Source: Alentia gelatinosa
Lineage: Eukaryota > Annelida > Polychaeta > Phyllodocida > Polynoidae
Length of the DNA: 64,000 nucleotides
Reading direction: 5' to 3'
NCBI GenBank assembly: GCA_950022655.1
Contig: OX465579.1
Span: forward strand, 177,329,263-177,393,262
Below, one piece after another: positions 32,190 to 44,191 of the stretch. The notes under the pieces were generated by a model, which was not told where the DNA came from, did not search any database, and saw only the letters and a list, made by a program, of their open reading frames with translations. Made by a program: the position numbers and the translations under genes. Every line of letters starts with the position of its first letter. Position 1 is the first letter of the stretch.

Positions 32190-32940
32190 CAAGTTTCACT
32201 CATTTTCTGTGTTCTCCTAATAGCCTATTTACATTTTGCGTGACCAGTGGTAAAGGTCCGTCAGGGTTCCTGACTGTATATCGGTGATGGACAATGGAAA
32301 TAGGCTATTTGAAGAACACAAAAGATTTACAGCGTTTTTATCGGCCAATGGAAATGGGCCTAAAGTTTGGTATTTACAGTATTTTCTTGCATAGGTATGC
32401 TTTACACTAAAAATATCTATCGACTGCAGACTGCAGATCAGTGCAAAAAAGTTGGCCAATGGAAACAGTCTTTATTGGCCCTTTTTCATTGGCTGCCAAA
32501 AATAGTGTAGATTTTCTGTGTTCTCTTAATAGCCTATTTACATTTTACATCAGCATTGGCTATGATCTGTCAGTGGCTCCTGACTGTATATTGGTGATGG
32601 CCAATGAAAATAGGCTATTAGGAGAAGACAAACAAATCTACACCGTTTTTATCGTCCAATGGAAACGGGCCTAAAGTTTGTTATTTACAGTATTTTCTGG
32701 CGTAGGTATGTTATACGGTAACAAAATCTATCAGTGGATCCCGACTGCAGACTGTAGATCGGTGCCAACAAGTTGGCCGGCAAAAATGGTGTAGATTTTC
32801 TTTGTTTTCCAAATAGCCTATTTACGTTTTACGTCGGCAGTGGTAAAGGTCCGTCGGTGGTTCCTCATTGCCAATGGAAATAGGCTATTAGGAGAAGACA
32901 AAAAATCTACACCGTTTTCGTCAGCCAATGGAAACAGGCC
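32190..32940. repeat. Family E, three tandem copies with shared spacers
   Basis: Elements at about 32190-32361, 32476-32672 and 32774-32940 share ends ggcccttttcattggctgcc-like and gccaatggaaacgggcct. The two spacers also match each other (taaagtttgttatttacagt ... gactgcagactg), so a composite unit of about 300 bp was tandemly amplified. Confidence 0.65.
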
Positions 32941-33467
32941 TTAAAGGCATATCCTACAATCCACGGTGGCGCCACCTGGTGATTTTCAAATACTCCCATT
33001 AATCCATCGTAATTGGTTATTTGTGGCATATTCCAAATTTTAAAGAGCAAAATTTAAGTTTTGTCTAGTTGGACCTAATCCAATGAGTAAGATAAGCCCT
33101 TTTTCATTTCCCTGATTTATATAGGAAATGTACTGAAAAAAATGGTTTTCTTCAATTCTTTCAAAAACAAGTACGGTGACCTATGATTTTTAAAACCTGT
33201 ATAAGTAGTACTATACATTGACTATAGTCTGTGAAAGTTTGAAGAAAATGACATGGGTTTTACTATGTGAAAAACAACTTTTTAGAATCTCTGTATATTC
33301 TTATATAAAATGATCATAATATAGATGTCTAAATCAAAATCTAGCATGGTGACCCCCCATTTTAAAGTCAGATATGAGCTCTACAATACTTAGAGATCAT
33401 TGTATTCAATTTTCAGCAAAATGACATGGTTTTAATTTTCACCCCAAATTGTCCTATATGCCTTTAA
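32941..33467 (+). mobile_element. TIR element family H, complete copy
   Basis: ttaaaggcatatcctacaat at the left and cctatatgcctttaa at the right, 527 bp, non-coding. It preserves gaagaaaatgacatgggttt (33241-33260), the uninterrupted version of the Ngaro target. Its right end lies 11 bases from the donor of exon 33479-33602. Confidence 0.75.
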
Positions 33468-33478
33468 GCCGGACTCAC

Positions 33479-33602
33479 CAGGGAGGGTGAAGCGGTAATC
33501 AATCCGGCGCAGCGTGTTGTAGCACGGCCCAATGTTGTAGCGCCAGACATCAGGTTCCTCCTCCACATAGTCATAGAAGTGGTAGATGATGGGGAAGTTA
33601 TA
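33479..33602 (-). CDS. Exon 8 of membrane protein
   Basis: The acceptor is ctcttacAG|TATAAC and the donor is CCCTG|GTGAGTCC. It encodes residues 322-362 plus the first base of Gly363: YNFPIIYHFYDYVEEEPDVW, then RYNIGPCYNTLRRIDYRFTLP. The aromatic YHFYDY, the acidic EEEPD and a Cys in IGPCYN are the visible features. It starts in phase 0, joining FIQE of exon 7 directly to YNFP. Confidence 0.83.
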
Positions 33603-34204
33603 CTGTAAGAGGGAAATACAACATAGAATGAAACTAGGATTCCAATAAAGTGGGGAAATCACATAGCCAAGATAAGTGGTGAAATCATACTAGATTTATT
33701 AAATCATCATACAGAATAGAAATGGACAGATTATGCAACAGAAAATTTGGGTTTCCTCTTCCATAAATATAGATACGCATTTGCTTGTACTTAAATCTTG
33801 CTTAAGGGGCTGTTCCATCTGGACAAATTCTCAGCCGAAATATGATTCTTACAGTGTCTGATTTATTATTCTGGTATCATCGGTGTGATGGAATAGCATC
33901 AAACATACTAATCGGGGGGCATCGGACAGTCTGGCATCATTTGGAACGTGATTCCATACACCAGAACCACGCCGATCCTAGTACACCCATTATCCGCTAG
34001 ATTTTATTACTGTGGGTGTCTTCTGGTGTCCGGACTAGGAACTAAAAGCTGCGACCTTGACCCCTGGCTTGTTTACTGAGAGTGTCCGTTTGAAGTTAGG
34101 GGGTGTTTTTGAGGTAAACTAGCGACTTCGTCGCGTCGTCGTATTTGATCGGTGAGTGATTTAGTGGCACCCCCTACTATTAATACCTGAAACTATAGTA
34201 GGTA
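33603..34204. other. No gene seen
   Basis: Mixed intron DNA; tagcgacttcgtcgcgtc at about 34121 matches the family N flank seen at 23213. Confidence 0.4.
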
Positions 34205-34575
34205 ACCACTGACTGCCGTGGTGCCCTCTAGTGGGTGAATGGGGAACAATCGGAAATTTGCGGTTATCATTTCGTATGACACAGATATCTTGCCGGCAAC
34301 AAGCGTAGTGATCTCTCGAGATAGGCAGATAAAGAAAACGACATTACTAAACTTTGTTTTTGGCATGGCCCGAAATAAATCATAAGAGAAAAGATACTTC
34401 TGCCAATAGATCTTCAAAAAAGAAGAACAGGTTCTAGTTTTTCCCTCCACGAGATTCTCACTCTCGCGGCCGCTCAGTCTCCAGGCCTAAGTTTAGTTCA
34501 CTATGTCCCTATGTGCGGGAGATTCTCCAAGCGGATTCGACGGAATTCTACCGTTTTAAATATAGTAGGTAATAA
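34205..34575. repeat. Repeat family N, copy 4
   Basis: aaactttgtttttggcatgg, ccacgagattctcactctcg, ctatgtgcgggagattctcc and ttctaccgttttaaatatag match the other copies. Confidence 0.65.
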
Positions 34576-34707
34576 ACGTTGTGTATGGTGATCATTTTGA
34601 GAAATAATAGAAATCTAACTGTAAACATCTCATATTACAGTCTACAGGACTTGGGGGTGGGATTGCGATCGGGTGAAGTCAGAGATTTCTAACATTTTCG
34701 GGTATTA

Positions 34708-34980
34708 TCGGCTCGTTTTCATATACATACGCCCAGGATGCGTCTTGGCTGTATTTCCCGCCCGTTTGTGTTGGTAGAAGTATAGGTGTCCTCAGTAGGA
34801 AACCCTCCCCCCAACACCTCCCCCCACCCCCTCTTAGTGAAGCCCTCTTCACTGGATGCTTATATATACGCCTACAGATGAGGTGTATACACACGGGGAA
34901 TAGGACGACCTTGTATACGCAAAATACTTACTTATATACGCCGGGCACATTCATATGTAAAATGGTGGTTTTCGTGCAGT
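34708..34980 (-). repeat. Family M element, inverted copy
   Basis: Reverse of 3776-4110: cttggctgtatttcccgccc, ggtgtcctcagtaggaaacc, a C-rich tract opposite the G-tract, cacggggaataggacgacct and gtggttttcgtgcagt. Confidence 0.65.
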
Positions 34981-35039
34981 CCCCAGCATGACATTTGTAC
35001 CAGGATTCAAGATATGTAGGTGCTACCTCCTATGTGCAT

Positions 35040-36086
35040 GACCAGTGTATCGGGACTATAAATATTTACTTGCGCTCATGAGGAAAACTTACCTTCCTTA
35101 AAATTGACTCTTAGGTAAAGCATGTGTCGGGACAAATTTATTTGTTCATGTAAGGCATACTTGCTTCTATAAAATTGTCTCCAACACAACACATGCATTG
35201 GGACTATAGAAATTAATTTGCTCATATAAAGCATTCTTACATCATGTACAAATATCTCCAAGATAATGTGTGTATTGGGACTATAGATATTTCTTTGGTC
35301 ATGTAAAGCATTCTTACCTCCTGTATAAATGTCTCCAGCATGACGGCTTTATCGGGACAATTGATATTTATTTCCTGCTATGAGGAATATTTACCTCCCG
35401 TAAAACGTCTCCAGCATGACGGGTGTATTGGGACTATAGATGTTTCTTTTGTCATGTAGAGCATTCTTACCTCCTGTATAAATGGCTCCAGCATGACGGC
35501 TTTATCAGGACAATTAATATTTATTTCCTGCTATGAGGGATATTTACCTCCTGTATAAACGTGTCCAGCATGACGGGTGTATCGAGACTATAAATATTTC
35601 TTTGGTCATGTAAAGCATTCTTACCTCTTGTATAAATGTCTCCAGCATGACAGCTTTATCGGGACAATTGATATTTATTTCCTGCTATGAGGGATATTTA
35701 CCTCCTGTATAAACGTCTTCAGCATGACGGGTGTATCGGGACTACAAATATTTCTTTGCTCATGTAAAGCATTCTTACCTCCTGTATAAATGTCTCCAGC
35801 ATGACGGCTTTATCGGGACAATTTATATTTATTTCCTCCTATGAGGGATATTTACCTCCTGTATAAACGTGTCCAGCATGACGGGTGTAGCGGGACTATA
35901 AATATTTCTTTGGTCATGTAAAGCATTCTTACCTCCTGTATAAATGTCTCCAGCAAAACAGCTTTATCGGGACAATTTATATTTATTTCCTCCTATGAGG
36001 GATATATACCTCCTGTATAAACGTGTCCAGCATGACGGGTGTAGCGGGACTATAAATATTTCTTTGGTCATGTAAAGCATTCTTAC
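35040..36086 (-). repeat. 154-bp minisatellite carrying the splice donor of exon 36087-36164
   Basis: A period of 153-154 bases is seen from ttcttacctcctgtat at about 35311, 35465, 35618, 35772, 35925 and 36079. Each unit has two halves of about 77 bp, and both halves contain acctcctgtataaa and tccagcatgacgg. On the minus strand that reads CCGTCATGCTGGAGAC, then ACAGGAG|GTAA: the end of the exon and its donor. Confidence 0.85.
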
Positions 36087-36164
36087 CTCCTGTATGAATG
36101 TCTCCAGCATGACGGGTGCTCCACGCTGGAATTTACGTCCACTGCTGCCATCTGCCCAGTCGCC
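36087..36164 (-). CDS. Exon 7 of membrane protein
   Basis: A 78-base exon, phase 0 at both ends. The acceptor is ctttgacctcAG|GGCGAC and the donor is CAGGAG|GTAAGA. It encodes residues 296-321: GDWADGSSGRKFQRGAPVML, then ETFIQE. It is sandwiched between two minisatellites. The last 30-odd bases are repeated about a dozen times downstream; many of those copies carry a TAAA in place of TGAA, and all lack a plausible acceptor. Confidence 0.82.
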
Positions 36165-36184
36165 CTGAGGTCAAAGAGGACACA

Positions 36185-36492
36185 GCTCTTTTATCAACAC
36201 CACACTATGAGCAGAGACACGATTACTGAGACGTGAATAACATCTGAACCTTTATCAATACCACACAGTGAGCAGAGACACGATTACTTAAACATGAATA
36301 ACATCTGAACCTTTATCAACACCACACTATGAATAGAGAAACGATTACTGAGACGTGAATAACATCTGAACCTTTGTCAACACCACCCAATGAGTAGCGA
36401 CGCGATTACTTAAACATGAACAACATCTGAACCTTTATCAACACCACACTATGAGTAGAGACACGATTATTTAAACGTGAACAACATCTAAA
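36185..36492. repeat. 61-bp minisatellite
   Basis: Five units of ttatcaacaccacactatga, gcagagacacgattactg and acgtgaataacatctgaacc, starting about 20 bases from the acceptor of exon 36087-36164. Confidence 0.85.
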
Positions 36493-36599
36493 TGCTATCT
36501 GTTTTGTATAAGCTATCAAGGGACGGTGGCAAATTAGACAAAATAATCTGTGGTACTGGTCCGGATAACAAGATTAGGTTTAATGAGCACAGGTTTAAG

Positions 36600-36900
36600 T
36601 GCAGGAGCTACAAAAAATCTCCATTGTATTCAGGGAACAAGAACTGTATAATTCTTACAGAAATGAATAATCTATATTTAAACAATAGGAAAAAGAAAAA
36701 CTAGAATTCGTACAAAAATTAATGATTTATATTTAAACAAAAAAAGAACTACAATTCTTATAGAAATGAATAAATCATATCTAAACAAATAAGAAAAAGA
36801 GAACTGTAGAATTCTTACAAAAATTAATTATTTATATTTAAACAAAAAAAACTGTACAATTCTTACAGAAATGAATAAATTATATCTAAATAAAAGAAAG
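36600..36900. repeat. AT-rich tandem repeat of about 60 bp
   Basis: Four or five diverged units with aattcttacagaaatgaat and tatatttaaacaa. Confidence 0.65.
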
Positions 36901-36927
36901 GTCGGGGAGGAGAAACAGGAGTAGACT

Positions 36928-37620
36928 TAAAGCCATGTTCCATTGCGCCGATTCAATGGAGCAGCACTGGGAGAGTTGAGTCGGCGGCCCGCAGCCGATT
37001 ACGGGGAAACTGGGTCACGGCAGCCTCATGGCTGTGGGGGAGTTTGGGTGCCGGGAATCGGGCCCCTAGCTCCACTACCGCACCACTCCTGCTCCATTAG
37101 AGGGTGCGTCCACCAACCACGACAGGGCTGCGACAACGGCTTTCCGACAAGGTCCACGACAGCTCTACGATTGGAAGGCATGTCGTAGCCTTGTCGTGGT
37201 TGGTGGACCATAGTTCCCGAGAAGAGGCTACGACAAGGCCCCGACAGGCTGCGACACAAAGCTTGTCGGGAGGTTGTCGGGGGCCTTCCGACAAGGCTAC
37301 GACAAAATCGAACATGTTCGATTTTAGAGCCTTGTCGTGGCATGTCTTGGCATGTCGGGAGGTTGTCGCAGAGGTCTACGATAGAAAATTTAGGTGGAGC
37401 TTGCTCTTCCCGACATGCCCCGACAACGCTGTCGCAGGGCTCCTCTCCTCACGACAGGGCTGCGACAAGGCACCGATTGGAAATTTCTTGTCAGCGCATG
37501 TCGCAGCCCTGTCGTAGTTGGTGGACGCACCCTCTAATCGGCGACGGAGGCCGGCCGGTCGGCGATCGGAGAATCGCCACCCAATCTCCAGTGAATCGGT
37601 ACAATGGAACACGGCTTTTA
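36928..37620. mobile_element. TIR element S, interrupted by a family B MITE
   Basis: Outer arms aaagccatgttccattgcgc and the complement of aaagccgtgttccattgtac. The inner part is GC-rich (gccggccggtcggcgatcgg). Element B3 splits it at a TTA. Confidence 0.6.
37100..37534. mobile_element. MITE family B, copy 3
   Basis: Near-perfect TIR gagggtgcgtccaccaacca and its complement, flanked by TTA and TAA. The arms are rich in gctacgacaaggc. Open frames over it are repeat by-products. Confidence 0.8.
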
Positions 37621-38502
37621 TAGAGCTGCACGTTTTGCGGATCGCAAAATAGCGATCCGAGGTCGAAAGTGTTGCTCCAGATATTTTGCGGATCGGATCA
37701 TAACTATGTCGCTATCTATATCCAATTAAAACCCCAATGAACCTGTAATCTATGACACTGAAAATGCGGTGTTTTAAAATATAGCGATACAACGTTAAAA
37801 TAGCGATACTACACGATACGATCCGATATTACTGGAGCAACGCTTTCCATGGAGTTTGAAAAGTTACCGGGAAGTCTGAGAGATCGTTCTCATGTGGCTT
37901 CAGCAGCCCAACAGTGGATAAATAGTTTGATTTACAAACTTTGCCACCCCTACAGGCAAGAGGTGCGACCACTGTAGTATCTAAGTCCCTTGATACACTG
38001 CTATGTATCCAGACAGATTTACTCGGCAAATATATCAGGCACGACGCAGACAGGACCCGAAGGCACACTCGTGAAAACCACATTGGATTCTTTGGTACCA
38101 GTGGAAAGATAAGGCAAGAAGAAACGTGCTTCTCGTTTGTAGATTCTATTTGAGTTGATCACTTTCACTAAACAGAGCAAAATGTAAACGCGGGTCACGT
38201 GCTATCTCACAGGGGCGTCGGAACGTTCTGAAAGTTGGGGGGGGGGGACTAAAAAAGTGCTGACTTTTTGTCTTCAGACTTCGACATTTGCCTCTTCCAC
38301 TGGATTGACAGTGAATCTATAAAAGGTCTATGAAAAGTCAGGGCTTAGTGATAATTTCATGCTAAAAAGTCAGACTTTGACATTTTTCCCCGGTGAAAAG
38401 TCAAGGCGTAGACACTGCTGCAGTCGCTCCCTTGAACACCCCCCCCCCCCCTCTCCCCACTTTAGAAAAAAGTCAACGATCACCCCCGTAAAGCAACATT
38501 AT
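37621..38502. repeat. Foldback and unassigned intron
   Basis: Inverted pair gttgctccagatattttgcg ... atattactggagcaac at about 37670-37690 and 37826-37843. Positions 38210-38480 hold G- and C-runs and repeated aaaagtca words; no gene. Confidence 0.4.
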
Positions 38503-38850
38503 CCTACCCCTAATAAAAAACCGCCATAGACTTAACATAGGGAAATTTTATGTGGCAGGCCGTGACATTAAATGGTTTTTATGCCACTAGAGTAATAACA
38601 ATATTGACCAATCAGAGATGTGACATAAAGTGTTTTTTATGCCACTAGAGTAATAACCATATTGACCAATCAAAGAGCAGGATGTCAGCTACTATGAATA
38701 AAGTTCTGTTGGTCGTTGACTCAATATTTATCTTTATAACAGTAATACAAAAACATAGATGGGGTAGGATAAATACGAAACTGAACTCGAGTTAGACTTG
38801 TCAATGTCTATGCCACTCTGCAACTCGAGTTCGGTTTCTACTAAATACTA
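38503..38850 (-). repeat. Foldback family J, copy 4
   Basis: atcctacccctaataaaaaa, cgccatagacttaacatagg, gatggggtaggataaat, and the hairpin ctgaactcgagttagacttg with aactcgagttcggtttct. Confidence 0.6.
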
Positions 38851-38989
38851 CGCCACGGCCGTGGTGAAATGAATGTGAGATGACGTCATATGGATTTGCT
38901 AGGTAATCTTGATTATTGTGATTACAGATTTGGATGATATATGGGTCTATGTTCCGATATTGTGATGCTATTTAATGTCATTGAAAAAG

Positions 38990-39150
38990 GGGCGTTATAA
39001 ATCTAGAACCGCACTCGAATTGTCAAATACACAATACTCCACTTTGGGTGCACCAAAATCGTCACTAGGCTTTGCCTTGATGACTATAGCAGCGCATCCT
39101 AACTCGTGGAGTATTGTGTATTCATACGATCCAGTTCTATATAAATAGTG
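38990..39150 (+). repeat. Foldback with the family I loop but a different stem
   Basis: The arms (gaaccgcactcgaattgtca ... cacaatactcca against tggagtattgtg ... ccagttct) close on the loop ggctttgccttgatgact. The stem is unrelated to those of the other family I copies. Confidence 0.55.
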
Positions 39151-39846
39151 CCCATACTCACAGACATATAGTCAACGCCATATCACGGCCTTTTTTCTAC
39201 CCCTACCCCTCATATTAATGTCCAAAGACACCAGTAGATAAGCACTAACCGTCTTCAGATGGCCTTCCCATAGAAATTAGTATGGTGACATAGTATTTAT
39301 TTAGCATTTCTCATTTGCACATGTTCCCAACTATAATAATCCAGAATCATTTGAAGATAGCAATAGAACATCAGTGTCATTTAGCAACAAAGTCAAAATA
39401 TTAAGTTTTCCAATAGACACCAATGATTAAGCACTTAGATTTTCAGATAGCCCTCCCATAGAAGTTAGCATGGTGACAGGCCATTTTCTTTGCATTTTCT
39501 AATCCCTGATATATGGAACTTATATTATCACGGGTGATTTGCAAAACTCAATAGAATTTAGAAATCACCCAACTACCCGCATTTGTCTTTAACATGGTGT
39601 GAGTATATGCCACGGTTATGCAATAAAATACTTTCATGCCACTCTTGGCATATGAAGTTAAAAACATGTGATGAGGTGGGATAAAATCTAAATATCACTC
39701 AATTTCATATACTTGTTTACATGGCATTTGTTGCCTTCCACTACAGATACCACTCAGCTCCGCTTCGTGATATCATTCCACGAAGACAACTCATGCCATA
39801 TAAACTATCATAAGAGAGTTTCGTGATGTTCCTTTATAATACTTAC
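39151..39846. other. No gene seen
   Basis: AT-rich intron with a short internal repeat (ccatagaaattagtatggtg at 39269 and a similar word at 39467). Confidence 0.4.
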
Positions 39847-39942
39847 TGACGTAAAGTGCCACTCGTAGATATACGTAGAGTTGGACTTCGGTCGGAACAC
39901 CTTAGCGTTCCACGTATCACATTTGATTCCCCGGATGTACCT
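39847..39942 (-). CDS. Exon 6 (RGI module 3) of membrane protein
   Basis: 96 bases, phase 0 at both ends. The acceptor is cttcttacAG|AGGTAC and the donor is ACGTCA|GTAAGT. It encodes residues 264-295: RYIRGIKCDTWNAKVFRPKS, then NSTYIYEWHFTS. RGIKCDTW is the clearest motif and parallels RGINTNQW in exon 1 and RGIYCKG in exon 3. An N-glycosylation sequon (NST) is present. Unlike its neighbours this exon has no tandem array at its edges. Confidence 0.85.
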
Positions 39943-40440
39943 CTGTAAGAAGAAGAAATAAAATGGAGAACTGGGTAGACGACATTCACACTTATATCAC
40001 AATGGATTTCCCACAGCGAACTTACAGTCATGAATACCTGTATTGTTTTTCATGTTGTCATTTAGTAAATCTGGATCTTTTTCTTGTTATTTGGCTGTGG
40101 AAACCTGAGAAGTGTGATCTCTATCTATTTTAATTGAATGAAACAAATGGAATGGAATTCTATCCCATCTGATGGATATTGCACTACTGATGGGAATCAT
40201 CCATCAAGTTAGGAAGTACAATAAACCGGCCAACAACCAATGTATACGTAGAAAGAAATATTAAAAATTGACAGGATATTTGTCACATATAGGCATCCTA
40301 TTTCTCATATATTCAGTGTGTTTCGCAGATATTACCGTTACATATTTTAGTATCTCAAGGCACTAAGCATACAAAACACCGACATCAGAAAGTCTCAGAA
40401 ACGAGAGATCTCAAATCGCATCCTGGAATAGGCCTCTTTC
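39943..40440. other. No gene seen
   Basis: AT-rich intron without a recognised element. Confidence 0.4.
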
Positions 40441-40625
40441 CGTAGGCCGGTGTCGCACTTTATCTGCTTAGTTACGCCACGGCTGAAGCCAAACATCCAC
40501 CTGGCAACGTATTCTTTAGCATTGGATCACTCAGTGTATGTGCATAATACGTTCATAATACCCATCTACATTATTTACAGAGAAATAATAATAATTGCAT
40601 CGTATTCTATGGTTTTCCAGCTCAA
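40441..40625 (+). repeat. Dispersed repeat family O, copy 2
   Basis: Starts taggccggtgtcgcacttta; matches 521-700. Confidence 0.55.
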
Positions 40626-41224
40626 ATCTGGTGTGTCATACATGCAACTTGCCTCAATGATACGTTAGATATAGCATAGATAACATAGGATCACTGAAAT
40701 TGAATACATTTTAATACATTGGCAGGCCGAGCTATCTTATGCTTATCTTTCTCCAAGTTAAAATCAAAACAATTATCAACTATAAAGTTTTGATAGTCCA
40801 GACTCGTTGATACAATGCCTTTAATTGTTCTAGCAGTCCAATCTGTCCAAAACCAACACCACTGCAATCACACCCACCGTTCACACTTTAGGTGTGATTG
40901 CTATATATCTCTATATGAATACCGCCAAAGTCGCAGTGTTTGTCCGAGCGGCCGTGTAACGAGACAGTGGGCTGTTAGGCGGCGCTGAACGGCAACACCT
41001 GTATTGAAATGTGTGGTTACATTGCAGTATGATTCAATGTATTAGCGTCCTGAGTAATTGTACTTGTAAAATGTCCTTAAAGGCATTTCCTTCAATTTAC
41101 CTAGAAAATTAAAACCCGTAGCATTTTATTAGAAATTGGATAGGATGATGACCAAATGTTGCAGACAAAATATGAAGGGGTCAGGGTAGTCAGCAGTGTT
41201 GTTTTCACTTTACGCTAGATGGCG
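40626..41224. other. No gene seen; small fragments
   Basis: A tRNA-like A-box phrase (gtccgagcggccgtgtaacg) lies at about 40940 without a matching T arm. Family H-like terminal words (taaaggcatttccttcaatt) start at about 41079. Confidence 0.35.
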
Positions 41225-41620
41225 CGAGTGCCGATCCCTGCTGTGCGGTAAGGCGGGCGGACCTGTGTATGCAAATACTACGGCGTCGCCCGCATTACAT
41301 AACTTAGTCTGTATATAAGGACTGAGTCCGCAGCAGGTTAACAGGTCTTCTCGCAGTGCTTCTCAGTCGAGTGAATGCCTGGAGCCTCATAAGTTGGTAA
41401 GGTTTCTTTGGGACCTTTCAACGGTGAAGAGACCTAAATCTCTTCCCGCGCTAGTTGGTGCCCCTCAGCACCAACAGACTGTAACAACTAGATACAAATA
41501 AAAGCTTGTATCTATATAGTCCGGAGTCTGGTCTTGTGTCCATAGTTAAGTGCTAGGTTGTAGATCCCAAGTCTCCCTACCTTTCCCAGATTCAATCCGA
41601 ACCCACCCATGCTGAGGCGT
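41225..41620 (+). mobile_element. LTR-like fragment 2
   Basis: gtcgcccgcattacataact, TATA box in ctgtatataaggactg, then gtccgcag, and aaataaaagcttgtat as a polyadenylation-type signal about 170 bases downstream. The order promoter, R-like start, AATAAA is that of an LTR. No coding region is attached. Confidence 0.45.
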
Positions 41621-43160
41621 TCACGGGTAGTGACTGTTGTCTCAGCCACTGGTTGACTGCCGCTTCACAGAGAGTGGTCACACACTCTCAGTGACCAGTG
41701 GTTCACTACAAGTATATATCTAACTTGAAAATTGGGGGTCATCTTACTAGGTTTTGAATATATAGATTGCTAGTGTTCTCTTAAGCGGGGTGGCCCCTTA
41801 AGTGGGGTTGAAATAAACTCTTATTAGAGGGAAAAATTTTTGTTCCGAGCAAAGTGTCCCCTTAAGCGGAATGCCCCCTTAAGCGGGGTGTCACGGGAGC
41901 AGGGTTTTACTGTATAAATGATAAAATCAATGAATGATCAACACATTTTCTGGAATAATTTCATCGCAGCCTTTTTTTTGTTTTTAAATAATTTTTTATT
42001 GGAACTGAGCCCTCAAGTATGACTAAATCTTTAAAACGATACCTAAATATTGCAGTCACCACCAATTACTGGACCAGACCAGGCCTGGCCTTTTACCCAA
42101 TGTAATCCAGGAATTTTGTCTATACTACTTTGCTGAATCAGCAATAGCGGAGGCAGCGTAGACGGGGAGGGAACAACTGCTGCACACACAAGGTAATTAA
42201 TGTCAGTGAGACTACACTTGCCACACAGAGTAGGTGTGAAGCACAGCGCCCCCTATCGTTTTGGCATGGACTCAAATGACAGCTGATGCAGATTCCTATG
42301 CTAAAGTATAGCAAAAAGAGGCTAAATAGTAACCGCTACTACAAACAAACTGTAAGAGCTCTATCAAAAATCTTTTCAGATATTGATAGAGTGGCATCTA
42401 ATTTATTCCAAACCACAATAGAGCTCAATAGAGCTCCACGTTTTATGGTTGTTTGGTATTGTGGAATACAGCTTTTTTCTCACAAATTCCAATGTTCAAC
42501 CTACAACATGAAATCTTAGCCATAGCACAGGTATATGACATATATATCACTAAATAGGCCCATGTCTCTAACAATGTTCTGTTTATCAAAATCGGCTAGT
42601 TATTCATGACACAAGAGCTATTTGCATTTTTCATGTTTTTGGTGGGGGTTCTTCTCAGAGCTCCTTCCCCCTTGCTGGCATGTTTGAGAGTGGCACCGTG
42701 AGGCAGCCGGGATCGTATATATGAACCAAGTGGGTATAGCGGGCGCTGCGCTTCACACCTCCTCTGCTTGCCACACTACGTAGAAATATGATCACAATGG
42801 CTCAGTTTCCACTCTACCAGAACAGGCTATTTTAACGGTTTCCGTTAAGTGATGTTCATTTTGTGCCGCAGTCACTTGGAGTGACGTGAAGTGAACAGAG
42901 TGTTCAGTCATTATTTGTGGCGCCGTTCACATTTCCAATGTTAAAACTGCTGTGCACAACGTTGGCGATGTGTTTTATGATCATCGGCTTTGATTGAAAC
43001 AAGTTTTCGAGAAGGCAATATCTTTTACCCTTTTTTCAATGCATTGCAATGTAAAATAGATTGTCTTCTTAAACAAAAGGTGAAGTAGTAAGATGAAAAC
43101 TTTAAAAGCTCTTTCGGATTTCTGATGACCATATTTACAATACAGACTAACATGATGTGC
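41621..43160. other. No gene seen
   Basis: Contains short direct repeats of ccccttaagcggggtg (about 41785-41892). No exon-like segment recognised. Confidence 0.4.
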
Positions 43161-43167
43161 TATTGTA

Positions 43168-43290
43168 GACGCACGCCTACGACACACGCCTACGACCCAC
43201 ACCTACGACACACACCTACGACGAATGCCTACGACACACACCTACGATGCACGCCTACGACGCACGCCTACGACGCACACCTAGTCAAAT
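43168..43290 (+). repeat. Tandem 12-bp CCTACGACRCAC repeat
   Basis: About ten units. The following stretch to 43510 keeps family A/B-like words (aaaatcgtagtaggttgaca), so this may be a decayed MITE whose arm expanded. Confidence 0.65.
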
Positions 43291-43524
43291 GCCAAAAATG
43301 TAGCACGTCGGGAGGTCTATGACACCGATCTGGCAATTTTAATGTGCTAAGATAATATAGACACCCTACGATGCAGGTTTTTGGTTCGGTGTACGTCGAT
43401 GTGTGTTATAAGCTGCGTCGTAGAAACCTGACTGCACAATGAGCTCTACAATTCTTGATAATTATCCCGGGAGGGTTACGATAGCACATCTGTGCTAAAA
43501 TCGTAGTAGGTTGACAAACCTTTT

Positions 43525-44170
43525 TAGTTTCAACTGAGAGCAAATTGTAAGTTCATCATTGATGAATGAGCTGGCAATTATAAGTAAATAATACTTAAAT
43601 AATACTTGGCGAAGCCAAGAACAGTGATATGTGACATGCCGGAGTGCGATAAACAACACCGCTAACTCGAGTTTGGTTTAGAATTTATCCTACCCCGTCT
43701 AAATTACTTCAGCAAATTAAAAAAAATCACCGATAATCAATGATAATCATTGGTCGCTTTTCAAATGACGTAATTTGACAACTGTATCCCACTAGAGCGA
43801 CAAATCTAATTTTCCTGCAACGTAGAGCAAATACAGTCCGCTAATGTAGGGGTAGGATAAAGTCTAGGATCCAAACATCTCAAGCATAAGTAGGTCAATA
43901 AGGTATTTCGGTTTCAAGTAATTGGTCATGGTCAGCTGGCCACACTACTAAGACCCTGAAACACTGGCCCTCTGCTCTTTTCACAGTATCACAGTAAATA
44001 GCACACACATTGTGAAGAGCTTTTTTTTTTGCAGCAAGCTGAAAGTCTGTGTGGGTACCCCAACTTTTAGGCAACATATGTAGTGCTGCAAGCACGCTCT
44101 GATCTTCTCGCAGCGATTCTTGATGTTTACATCAGGAGGTCTACAATAACACGTTGGTGCCAGAATTGTG
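43525..44170 (+). repeat. Repeat family P, copy 1, split by family J
   Basis: gttcatcattgatgaatgag (43552) and aggatccaaacatctcaagc ... ctgaaagtctgtgtggg are continuous in 56745-57090. A family J foldback (43655-43862, ctcgagtttggtttagaatt ... ggggtaggataaa) separates them. Confidence 0.55.
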
Positions 44171-44191
44171 ATAGTTCGACACCCCATCTAA

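Noticed and set aside
35040..36086. Series of small exons copied from exon 7
   Set aside because: The units contain only the exon's 3' end and donor; no acceptor or open complete exon copy is present.
36943..37623. Frames of 80-137 codons
   Set aside because: They follow the arms of a family B MITE and its host element; the same frames recur in other B copies on both strands.
43125..43322. Frame with THAYD repeats
   Set aside because: Translation of the 12-bp CCTACGAC repeat.
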